From: Chitinophagaceae bacterium | Lineage (GTDB): Bacteria > Bacteroidota > Bacteroidia > Chitinophagales > Chitinophagaceae | Direction of reading: 5' to 3' | DNA: 64,000 nt | NCBI GenBank assembly: GCA_016710165.1 | Contig: JADJLJ010000005.1 | Span: forward strand, 124,001 to 188,000 | Shown here: piece after piece, positions 25,470-32,599 of the stretch | How the letters are laid out: each line of letters opens with the position of its first letter | Position numbering within the stretch: position 1 is the stretch's first letter | Notes under the pieces: model-generated | What the model was told of the DNA's origin: nothing | Databases searched by the model: none | The model's input: only the letters and a program-made list of their open reading frames with translations | Program-made: the position numbers and the translations under genes

Positions 25470-26747
25470 TTGCTACTAGCCGTAAGTGGCGGAGTTGATT
25501 CGGTGGTATTATGCGAATTGTGTAAACAGGCAGGGTATGATTTTGTGATCGCTCACTGCAATTTTCAGTTAAGAGGGGAGGAGAGTCAAAGGGATGAGGA
25601 TTTCGTAAATGCGTTAGGCAAAAAATATGCGGTGGAAGTGCTGGTTAAAAAGTTTGACACCGAAAAATATGCAGCAGATAATAAAGTAAGCATCCAGGTG
25701 GCTGCCCGGGAGTTACGGTATAGCTGGTTCCGGGAACTGGTAGCCAACCGGTCATTGGACATTGGTCACTGGATCGTTACGGCCCACCATGCCAACGACA
25801 ATGTGGAAACGATGCTGATGAATTTCTTCAAAGGCACGGGCATCAACGGGTTAAAGGCCATTTTACCAAAACAGGGAAATATTGTACGGCCGCTTTTGTT
25901 TGCAAGGAAAGAAGAACTTATTGCGTTTGCTCAACAACATAAACTGGGTTTCGTGGAAGATTCTTCCAATGTCTCCGACAAATACACCCGCAATTACTTC
26001 CGCAATAAGTTGATCCCGGCCATAGAAGAAGTTTTTCCCCGGGTGGAAGAGAATTTAATGGATAACCTGCACCGGTTCCGGGAGATCGAGATACTCTACC
26101 AGCAATCAGTAGATCTCCATAAAAAGAAATTACTGGAGCAGAAAGGAAATGAAATTCATATTCCCGTATTGAAGTTGCAGAAAACAGAACCCCTGCACAC
26201 GATCGTTTACGAGATCATCAGGGATTTTGGCTTTACGGCCCACCAAACGGATGAGGTCATAAGCCTGTTAAAAAGTGAGACCGGTAAATACATCCGGTCT
26301 TCTTCACACCGCATTATTAAGAACCGCAACTGGCTTATCATTTCTCCCAATGAAACCGTGGAGGCTGCTACCATCCTGCTTGAAGGAGAGGGGAGCTGGC
26401 CTTTTGCAGCGGGCAACCTGGAACTCAAAAAAATCCCAACCACAAACCTCAAACTACAAACCTCCGGCAACACAGCCCAACTGGATGCCGGTGAGATCAA
26501 ATTTCCCCTCTTGCTCCGCAAATGGAAGCAGGGCGATTATTTTTACCCGCTGGGAATGAATAAGAAGAAAAAGCTGAGCCGCTTCCTGATCGATCAAAAA
26601 CTTTCCATGCCGCAAAAAGAAAACACCTGGGTGATCGAAATGAATAAAAAGATCATCTGGATCATTGGCCTGCGTATTGACGACCGCTTTAAGTTAACGG
26701 CCAAAACAAATAACCTGCTGCAGTTAAAATATTCACCTGCCGAATAG
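25470..26747 (+). CDS. tilS: tRNA(Ile)-lysidine synthase, N-terminus frameshifted
   Basis: The PP-loop 'LLAVSGGVDSVVLCEL' opens the frame, followed by 'AHCNFQLRGEES', 'HHANDNVETMLMNFFKGTG' and 'EDSSNVSDKYTRNYFRN', all TilS hallmarks, and a C-terminal TilS domain ('FPLLLRKWKQGDYFYPLGM'). It puts lysidine on C34 of tRNA-Ile(CAU). The real start is ATG 25405 ('MNLLFEFQHFIKKK'); one base is missing in the A run 25444-25447, since adding an A gives 'KKKNLFQPKDKLLLAVSGG'. Residues near 'TNLKLQTS' are encoded by an interspersed repeat (26445-26464). The 3' end overlaps the convergent rhomboid gene by 15 nt. Confidence 0.92.
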   Translation: MLLAVSGGVDSVVLCELCKQAGYDFVIAHCNFQLRGEESQRDEDFVNALGKKYAVEVLVKKFDTEKYAADNKVSIQVAARELRYSWFRELVANRSLDIGHWIVTAHHANDNVETMLMNFFKGTGINGLKAILPKQGNIVRPLLFARKEELIAFAQQHKLGFVEDSSNVSDKYTRNYFRNKLIPAIEEVFPRVEENLMDNLHRFREIEILYQQSVDLHKKKLLEQKGNEIHIPVLKLQKTEPLHTIVYEIIRDFGFTAHQTDEVISLLKSETGKYIRSSSHRIIKNRNWLIISPNETVEAATILLEGEGSWPFAAGNLELKKIPTTNLKLQTSGNTAQLDAGEIKFPLLLRKWKQGDYFYPLGMNKKKKLSRFLIDQKLSMPQKENTWVIEMNKKIIWIIGLRIDDRFKLTAKTNNLLQLKYSPAE

Positions 26748-27383
26748 GCTCGGGTTCTTCAATTCATCCATGATGCCGGTGAACAGATCGGGTTGCATAA
26801 AAGCAATTAAAGCAAGGATAAAGGCAAGTCCGAACAGGGAGCCCCAGAGGTGGGCATCATGATTGATGTTATCGCCGCCTTTTTTGCCCATGTACACGCA
26901 ATAAACAATGTACAGCACTGCATACAGGGCAGCAGATATCTTAATGGCGCCGTAAATGTAGATGCTGCTCCAGGGGTTGAATACGATGGTGGCAAAAACA
27001 ACTGCCGATACGGCGCCGGAGGCCCCCAGTGAACGGTAGTTGTAATCATTCTTATGTTTGATATAGCTCGGTATGTCAGATGCAATGAGGCCGGCAAAAT
27101 AGAGCAGCAAGTATGCGATGTTTCCCCCTAATCCATAATAATCCATGTAGACCTCCAGGGCTGTTCCAAAGAAAAAAAGTGTGAACATGTTGAAGAACAG
27201 GTGCAGGTAATCGGCATGCAGGAAACCGGAAGTGATAAACCGGATGTATTGGTTTTCCCTGGCCACCCGGTAAGGCCACATGATCGTTTTGTCGACCAAT
27301 GCCGCATTCGAAAAGCCAACAAAGGAAAAAATAACATTCGCAGTGATCAGGCCGATGGTTATGGGGTGGTCCTGTAAATTCAT
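26733..27383 (-). CDS. Rhomboid family intramembrane serine protease
   Basis: 216 residues, six membrane segments. Catalytic Ser in 'SLGASGAVSAV' (GxSG) and His in 'NINHDAHLWGSLFG'; the 'FLHADYLHLFFNMFTLFFFG' segment is the conserved HxxxxHxxxN helix. Cleaves membrane proteins within or near the bilayer. Convergent with tilS, overlapping it by 15 nt, and 35 nt downstream of rlmH on the same strand. Confidence 0.88.
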   Translation of the reverse strand: MNLQDHPITIGLITANVIFSFVGFSNAALVDKTIMWPYRVARENQYIRFITSGFLHADYLHLFFNMFTLFFFGTALEVYMDYYGLGGNIAYLLLYFAGLIASDIPSYIKHKNDYNYRSLGASGAVSAVVFATIVFNPWSSIYIYGAIKISAALYAVLYIVYCVYMGKKGGDNINHDAHLWGSLFGLAFILALIAFMQPDLFTGIMDELKNPSLFGR

Positions 27384-27418
27384 ATCAGTAGTTTACGTTT
27401 CAAATCCAGGTCTTTCTG

Positions 27419-27892
27419 TTAACGGTGGTGGTACTTCTCATTCCGGTTTATGGAACAGGCCCGGTAAACCTGTTCGGCCAATATCAGCCTTGCCAGCTGG
27501 TGCGGGAAAACAAGTTTTGAAAGGCTCCAGGTATGATCGGCCCTTTTCTTCACGGCATCGCTTACGCCAAAAGCCCCGCCAATCAAAAAAACGATGTTCT
27601 TTACACTTTCATTTGCCCGTTGCTGGATGAATGCAGCCAGTTCTTCGCTGCTGAACTGCTTGCCCCGTTCATCCAGCAAGACCAGGTAATCGTCTTTTTG
27701 TAAAAAACCGGTGATCGTTTCCCCTTCTTTTTTCTTCAGGTCCATTTCACTCAGCATGGCGGCATTTTTGGGAGAAGGAATGATGTTCCATTCCACCGGG
27801 TAGTACTTGCCAATGCGTTTGGTGAACTGCTCCACCCCGTCCTTCACATAGGGCTCGTGATTTTTTCCAACTGTCCAGAACTGAAATTTCAT
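27419..27892 (-). CDS. rlmH: 23S rRNA (pseudouridine1915-N3)-methyltransferase
   Basis: 157 residues, normal for RlmH. SPOUT knot motifs are 'LVLLDERGKQFSSEELA', 'IVFLIGGAFGVSDAVKKRAD' and 'LSKLVFPHQLARLILAEQVYRA'. Methylates N3 of the pseudouridine at position 1915 of 23S rRNA in the assembled ribosome. C-terminal 'NEKYHH' is also typical. Confidence 0.95.
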   Translation of the reverse strand: MKFQFWTVGKNHEPYVKDGVEQFTKRIGKYYPVEWNIIPSPKNAAMLSEMDLKKKEGETITGFLQKDDYLVLLDERGKQFSSEELAAFIQQRANESVKNIVFLIGGAFGVSDAVKKRADHTWSLSKLVFPHQLARLILAEQVYRACSINRNEKYHHR

Positions 27893-27986
27893 GCTTAAAA
27901 GTAAGAAAGCTTCTTCACTTGCCGCAGTATAAAATACGCTGAATAGAATTAACTTAGCTTACTAAAAATAACTACTGGCATATATC

Positions 27987-28463
27987 ATGACCTCCGCCCG
28001 GAATTTTTTCTCAAGGAATAAGGCGATCATCGCTTATGGGATAAGCCTGGCCTTGCTCCTGATACTGCTGAAATGGCTTGAACTACGCTTCATCATTTTC
28101 GATCATGCCCTCGAAGTATATATCGGCGCCGTTGCAGTCATCTTTACTGCCCTGGGCATCTGGCTCGCCCTCAAACTCACCAAACCAAAACTGAACACGG
28201 TTATCGTAGAAAAAGAGGTATATGTAAGCCGGGCTGAATTTGTTTTTAATGAAACGGAAGCAGCTAAACTGGGCTTGAGCAAACGGGAACTGGAAGTACT
28301 TAACCTGATGGCGGAAGGCTGCAGTAACCAGGAAATCGCAGCCCGGCTTTTTGTATCGCTCAGCACGGTTAAAACACACAGTTCAAATCTTTTTGAGAAA
28401 CTGGATGTGAAAAGAAGGACACAGGCCATCGAAAAGGCAAAAAGGCTGTCCCTCGTTCCCTGA
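27987..28463 (+). CDS. Membrane-anchored LuxR-type transcriptional regulator
   Basis: 158 residues. Two membrane helices at about 14-30 and 42-66, then a charged linker and a C-terminal LuxR HTH ('LSKRELEVLNLMAEGCSNQE', 'LFVSLSTVKTHSSNLFEKL'). There is no receiver domain. A DNA-binding domain tethered to the membrane suggests it senses a membrane or envelope signal directly. The DUF4199 protein gene follows on the same strand 113 nt later, an arrangement that recurs in the phylum (from memory). Confidence 0.82.
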   Translation: MTSARNFFSRNKAIIAYGISLALLLILLKWLELRFIIFDHALEVYIGAVAVIFTALGIWLALKLTKPKLNTVIVEKEVYVSRAEFVFNETEAAKLGLSKRELEVLNLMAEGCSNQEIAARLFVSLSTVKTHSSNLFEKLDVKRRTQAIEKAKRLSLVP

Positions 28464-28576
28464 AGGGCTCATACTTTGGTGTGAAACGATGCTTCTGCTG
28501 CAAAAATCATCCTTAAGTATGAGGTAAAATTTACAGCAATATCCCAATTTGCACAGCTAAACCAAATCAACCTGAA

Positions 28577-29104
28577 ATGAAAAAAATTGTAATTGTATGC
28601 GGAGGGATAGCCGGGCTTATCGTTTCCGCCACGATGATGCTGTCTACCGGCATGTGCTATGCCAGTGGAAATTTTGAAGGCAGTATGCTGCTGGGGTATG
28701 CGTCCATGGTACTGGCTTTTTCCCTTGTTTTTGTGGGTATCCGTAACTACCGGGATAAGTACAACCAGGGTTCCATCAGTTTTGGCAAGGCATTTAAAAC
28801 GGGGTTTTTTATCATCCTGCTGGCCTCCACCATGTATGTGCTGGTGTGGCTGGTGAATTATTATTTCTTAATCCCCGATTTTGCGGATAAGTATTCAGCC
28901 TATATGCTGGATAAACTGAAGGCCGGCGGGGCCAGCCAGCTGGAAATTGATGAGCAGGCGAAAGAAATGGCCAGTTTCAATGTCCTGTATAAGAATCCCT
29001 TTTTTAATGCCCTCATCACGTATACGGAGATCCTGCCCGCGGGGCTGCTCGTAACGCTTGTTAGTGCCCTGGTACTGAGGCGAAAGCCAAGGCCCGTTGC
29101 CTGA
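28577..29104 (+). CDS. DUF4199 domain-containing membrane protein
   Basis: 175 residues with four membrane helices ('IVIVCGGIAGLIVSATMML', 'LLGYASMVLAFSLVFVGI', 'GFFIILLASTMYVLVWLV', 'LPAGLLVTLVSALVL'). The pattern 'FVGIRNYRDKYNQGSISFGKAFKTG' is diagnostic of DUF4199. Function unknown. Ends at a strong terminator (29121-29149). Confidence 0.85.
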   Translation: MKKIVIVCGGIAGLIVSATMMLSTGMCYASGNFEGSMLLGYASMVLAFSLVFVGIRNYRDKYNQGSISFGKAFKTGFFIILLASTMYVLVWLVNYYFLIPDFADKYSAYMLDKLKAGGASQLEIDEQAKEMASFNVLYKNPFFNALITYTEILPAGLLVTLVSALVLRRKPRPVA

Positions 29105-29120
29105 GAAGCCGGTATAATTA

Positions 29121-29149
29121 AAAAACCTCTCCTTTTTGGAGAGGTTTTT
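29121..29149. terminator. Strong bidirectional terminator
   Basis: A perfect 12-bp stem AAAAACCTCTCC / GGAGAGGTTTTT with a TTTTT loop, between the DUF4199 gene (plus) and the tRNA genes (minus). Confidence 0.85.
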
Positions 29150-29151
29150 AG

Positions 29152-29225
29152 TGACCTCGTCAGGATTCAAACCTGAAACCTTCTGATCCGTAGTCAGATG
29201 CTCTATTCAGTTGAGCTACGCAGCC
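29152..29225 (-). tRNA. tRNA-Arg (anticodon ACG), with atypical acceptor stem
   Basis: 74 nt, no encoded CCA. D-arm TAGCTCAACTGAATAGAGC, anticodon arm TCTGA-CTACGGA-TCAGA (anticodon ACG), T-arm TCAGG-TTTGAAT-CCTGA. The acceptor stem is weak: GGCTGCG against CGAGGTC gives four Watson-Crick pairs, two G-U pairs and one mismatch. In the tertiary contact between the D and T loops, G19 is A and C56 is U, which would keep a pair (A19-U56). Probably a real tRNA, perhaps divergent. Confidence 0.78.
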
Positions 29226-29239
29226 GGTTTACTATTTTT

Positions 29240-29314
29240 TAATTGCGTCAGGATTCAAACCTGAAACCTTCCCGACCCAAGTCGGGATGCTCTATTCAGT
29301 TGAGCTACGCAGCC
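29240..29314 (-). tRNA. tRNA-like gene, probable pseudo-tRNA related to the adjacent tRNA-Arg
   Basis: The D-arm, T-arm and 5' acceptor strand are the same as in the tRNA-Arg just downstream, but the anticodon arm is TCCCGACTTGGGTCGGGA, one base longer. It makes a 6-bp stem with a 6-base loop or a 5-bp stem with an 8-base loop; the best anticodon reading would be UGG (Pro), but the body is not that of tRNA-Pro. The outer acceptor pairs fail (GGC against ATT). Likely a decayed or altered duplicate. Identity uncertain. Confidence 0.5.
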
Positions 29315-29358
29315 TTTTTTAGGACGGCAAAGATAGGCATTTTAACCATTCCTTCAAA

Positions 29359-30471
29359 CTACAATCCCCGTAAAAATTCGGTATGGATAAGGTCAACAAC
29401 CTTCACCAGGCTCTTGGTCTCTTCAAATACTTTTAACTGCCTGTCGGCCCCGGTGCCCTGTTCCAGCATTTTATGCACCTGGCTGATGGCATGTCGGCTT
29501 CCGAGGTCATTCAGAACATCATCCACAAAATCCAGTAATTCGTAAATAAGTACCCGGGTATTCACTTCCATTTCTTTTCCAAAATCGATCAGGCTGCCGT
29601 CAATTCCATAGCGGCTTGCCCGCCATTTGTTTTCATTCAGCAGGGCCCTGGAATACATCATGAAATTCAGGTTCTGGCTCCGCAGTTTATACAGTTTGGC
29701 GCAAACAGCCTGGAACAAAGCCGCGATCGTGATCGTTTCCTGAACGGTCATTGGCACATCGCAGATCCTGAATTCAACGGTGTTGAAGAACGGGTGAACC
29801 CGGAGGTCCCACCATATTTTTTTTGCATTGTCAATGCAGTTTGTTTTCACCAGCAGCTTTACATAATTATCGTAGGCCTCTATGCTGTCGAAATAGTCCG
29901 GGATGCCGGTACGGGGAAATTTATCAAACACTTTTGTGCGGAATGATTTATACCCCGTGGTCCTTCCTTCCCAGAAAGGGGAGTTGGTGCTTAACGCATA
30001 AATATGGGGCAGAAAATAACGGGCTGAGTTGGCGATGTGAATGGCCATTTCCCGGTTGTCCATACCAACGTGAACATGCAGGCCGAAAATAAGGTTACTC
30101 CTGGCTGCTTCCTGCAGCTCATTCACTATTTCGCTGTACCGGATATGGTCCGTGATCAGTTGACTCTCCCAATGGCTGAAAGGGTGAGTGCCGGATGCAC
30201 CCACCCATAACCCGAGTTCATCGGCGATGCCACTGATGGTCTTCCGCAGGGTACCTACATCCATAAAAGCTTCATCAATGTCCTGGCAGATATCGGTGCC
30301 CACTTCTACCACGGCCTGGTGCATCTCTGCCTTTACCTTGTCTTTGATCACCTTTTGCCCTTCCTGCACGATCTTCTGTTCATGGCTCTTCAGTTCCCTC
30401 GACTCCGGGTCAATTACCATGTACTCTTCTTCCACGCCAAGTGTAAAATGTTTGTAAGATAGGTTTGACAT
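29359..30471 (-). CDS. Carboxylate-amine ligase, GCS2 (YbdK-like) family
   Basis: 370 residues. The family start is 'FTLGVEEEYMVIDPESREL', with 'VEVGTDICQDIDEA', 'GASGTHPFSHWESQ', 'IFGLHVHVGMDNRE' and 'WWDLRVHPFFNTVEFRICDVPM' as further markers. YbdK-type enzymes join carboxylates to amines with ATP (glutamate-cysteine ligase fold); the physiological substrate is unknown. It follows an ATP-grasp gene on the same strand, with a repeat-rich spacer between. Confidence 0.9.
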   Translation of the reverse strand: MSNLSYKHFTLGVEEEYMVIDPESRELKSHEQKIVQEGQKVIKDKVKAEMHQAVVEVGTDICQDIDEAFMDVGTLRKTISGIADELGLWVGASGTHPFSHWESQLITDHIRYSEIVNELQEAARSNLIFGLHVHVGMDNREMAIHIANSARYFLPHIYALSTNSPFWEGRTTGYKSFRTKVFDKFPRTGIPDYFDSIEAYDNYVKLLVKTNCIDNAKKIWWDLRVHPFFNTVEFRICDVPMTVQETITIAALFQAVCAKLYKLRSQNLNFMMYSRALLNENKWRASRYGIDGSLIDFGKEMEVNTRVLIYELLDFVDDVLNDLGSRHAISQVHKMLEQGTGADRQLKVFEETKSLVKVVDLIHTEFLRGL

Positions 30472-30485
30472 GCTGCGGTATTAAT

Positions 30486-30578
30486 AAATTAAGAATTAAA
30501 AATTAAGAATTAAAAATTAAAGGCGGGCTGTGGTGGTCTCCCACATTTTTAATTTTTCATTCTTAATTCTTCATTAAT
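30486..30578. repeat. Inverted pair of AT-rich repeats
   Basis: Left arm 30486-30521 (repeated AAGAATTAAAAATT) and right arm 30546-30578 (TTTTTAATTTTTCATTCTTAA) are inverted relative to each other around a 24-base GC-rich centre, so a long hairpin can form between the ATP-grasp stop and the carboxylate-amine ligase gene. Confidence 0.65.
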
Positions 30579-31527
30579 AGAGTTTCTTTTTGTTGCTGCT
30601 GCGCTTGATGTATTCTCCCCAGGTCAGGTTATCCTTTCCATCTTTGTGTTCAAGCGCTTTTTCTATGGCATAGGTTGCTGCTGTTTCAACAACCCAGTCA
30701 AAATTTTCCTGGCCCACACTTTTTACGTCGGCATCGGGTGCGGGGTTACAGAAATCAATGGCATAAGGCACCCCGTTGCGTACAGCCAGCTCAACGGTAT
30801 TGAAATCGTAGCCGAGGTAATGACAGATCCGGAGAACGATGTCTTCCATCTGCTTGTATCGTTCCGGGGAGGGCTTGAAATCGGCTACATAACGCAGGTG
30901 ATGCGGGTTGCGTGGCTCGTAGGGCATGATGCGGACATATTTTCCGCCAATGCAATAGCACCGGTAGTATTCTTCAAACTTTATTTCTTCCTGCAGCATC
31001 ATGACCAGTTGTTCGGTCTCTGCATGTTTTTCAAAAAACTCTTCCATGCTGTTGAGCTGGTACACACTTTTCCAGCCACCCCCGGCAAAGGGTTTCATGT
31101 AGGCAGGGAACCCGATATAATTGAAGATGCCTTCCCAGTCGAGCGGGTAAGCCAGGTTGGAAAAAGATTCTTCGCTGGTATCGGTGGGCAGGTCCCTGGA
31201 AGGGAGGATGACCGTTTTGGGGACCGGCACGTCTATTTTTGTAGCGAGGCAGTTATTAAAGAATTTTTCATCAGCGCTCCACCAGAACGGATTATTTATG
31301 ACGGCGGTACCGCACAAGGCAGCATTCTTTAAAAAAGCCCTGTAAAAAGGAACATCCTGCGATATCCTGTCAAAGATCACTGCATAACCCGAACCTTCTC
31401 CCTGCATCACTTTATCAATGCGAACGGGTTCCGCCAGGACGCCTTCCACATTCTTACTGTTAACCCGGGCAATGAAAGCCTCCGGAAAACTTCTTTCTTT
31501 TCCGAACAATACTCCTATTTTCTTCAT
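30574..31527 (-). CDS. ATP-grasp family protein
   Basis: 317 residues. 'MKKIGVLFGKERSFPEAFIA' starts a pre-ATP-grasp Rossmann-like domain. The ATP-grasp core is 'IGFPAYMKPFAGGGWKSVYQL' (P-loop-like lysine and Gly-rich loop) with acidic metal ligands in 'TVELAVRNGVPYAIDFCNPA'. Likely forms an amide or ester from a carboxylate. It is upstream of the carboxylate-amine ligase and divergent from an esterase; together these suggest a small-molecule or peptide ligation pathway (inference). Confidence 0.85.
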   Translation of the reverse strand: MKKIGVLFGKERSFPEAFIARVNSKNVEGVLAEPVRIDKVMQGEGSGYAVIFDRISQDVPFYRAFLKNAALCGTAVINNPFWWSADEKFFNNCLATKIDVPVPKTVILPSRDLPTDTSEESFSNLAYPLDWEGIFNYIGFPAYMKPFAGGGWKSVYQLNSMEEFFEKHAETEQLVMMLQEEIKFEEYYRCYCIGGKYVRIMPYEPRNPHHLRYVADFKPSPERYKQMEDIVLRICHYLGYDFNTVELAVRNGVPYAIDFCNPAPDADVKSVGQENFDWVVETAATYAIEKALEHKDGKDNLTWGEYIKRSSNKKKLY

Positions 31528-31688
31528 AAAAACAGTTTTTAGTTTTTGTATTTATTTGTCTGATATTTTAACCTGTTCAAATATATTTTTTCGGCGCCAA
31601 TAAAACAAATTATGTTTAGGTGCCCGTGGAGCCTGCCAGCCGAGCATATTAGTTCCCTGTTTCTGCTTTCTGGTATGCTGTATTTTCT

Positions 31689-31696
31689 TATTTTTG
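31689..31696 (+). promoter_or_regulatory. Bacteroidota -7 promoter element for the esterase
   Basis: TATTTTTG fits TAnnTTTG and lies 5 nt before ATG 31702, which supports that start over the longer frame from 31612. Confidence 0.5.
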
Positions 31697-31701
31697 GGGA
31701 T

Positions 31702-32523
31702 ATGTCAGCAGAAAAGGTGACCAGTATCCTGGTACAAGAGCACGTCATCCCTTCCATTTATCTCAACCGTGATGTCATCGTGGATTTCTACCTTCCTTCG
31801 GCCTTTACCGGGGCTGTTGAGCCGGCACTTTTGCTCATCAATGACGGGCAAGACCTTCGCACCATGAAATTTGAGGAGATACTGGAGAGTCTGCATGAGG
31901 CGGATGTGATCGAAGATGTATTTTATGTGGGCATCCATTGTGGTTCAGACAGGAAGAATGAATACGGCACCGCCCGGGTACTCGACTACAAAGGACGTGG
32001 CGCCCGGGCCGGTCTTTATACCCGTTTTATCCTGGAAGAATTACTTCCGTATATCCGGATCATTTCGCCCGTCCGTTCTTTTAAGGAAAAATGCTTTGCC
32101 GGCTTTTCGCTTGGAGGGTTAAGCGCCCTCGACATAGTTTGGAATCATTCCCGTGAATTCACGAAAGCCGGCGTTTTCAGCGGTTCATTGTGGTGGCGTG
32201 ATAAGGACCAGGACGATGATGATTTTGATGAGGATACCGACCGCATCATGCACCGGCAGGTAAGGGAAAAACAACATCCGGCTCCCTGGCTCAAATTCTT
32301 TTTTGAAGTGGGCACCCTGGATGAAGTGGCCGACAGGAATAACAACGGCATCATTGATTCGATCGACGATACACAAAGCCTGATCGACGAATTGGTGAAT
32401 AAAGGCTATGACCGGGATGATGATATCCGGTTTCTTGAACTCAAAGACGGCAAACACGATGTACCAACCTGGGCAAAGGCTTTTCCTGATTTCTTAATAT
32501 GGGGTTGGGGTAAAAATGCCTGA
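31702..32523 (+). CDS. Alpha/beta hydrolase, esterase D / Fes-like
   Basis: 273 residues from ATG 31702. Nucleophile elbow 'CFAGFSLGGLSALDIVW' (GxSxG), upstream oxyanion region 'ALLLINDGQDLRTMKF', late Asp in a 'DEVADRNNNG' loop and catalytic His in 'KDGKHDVPTW'. Matches the putative esterase family (PF00756) that includes enterochelin esterase-like proteins. No signal peptide, so cytosolic. Divergent from the ATP-grasp gene with 174 nt between starts. Confidence 0.85.
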   Translation: MSAEKVTSILVQEHVIPSIYLNRDVIVDFYLPSAFTGAVEPALLLINDGQDLRTMKFEEILESLHEADVIEDVFYVGIHCGSDRKNEYGTARVLDYKGRGARAGLYTRFILEELLPYIRIISPVRSFKEKCFAGFSLGGLSALDIVWNHSREFTKAGVFSGSLWWRDKDQDDDDFDEDTDRIMHRQVREKQHPAPWLKFFFEVGTLDEVADRNNNGIIDSIDDTQSLIDELVNKGYDRDDDIRFLELKDGKHDVPTWAKAFPDFLIWGWGKNA

Positions 32524-32539
32524 AGTGAAGATATTAAAT

Positions 32540-32580
32540 ACATGAAGAAGGCTGTCTCCCGGAGACAGCCTTCTTCATGT
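32540..32580. terminator. Perfect 41-nt palindromic bidirectional terminator
   Basis: ACATGAAGAAGGCTGTCTCC (32540-32559) and its exact reverse complement (32561-32580) flank a single base. It sits between the convergent esterase and TonB-receptor genes. Confidence 0.8.
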
Positions 32581-32599
32581 ATTGTTGTTGTACCTGTTA

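Noticed and set aside
29240..29314. Functional tRNA-Pro(TGG)
   Set aside because: The body is that of the neighbouring tRNA-Arg, the anticodon loop is not 7 bases and the outer acceptor stem does not pair.
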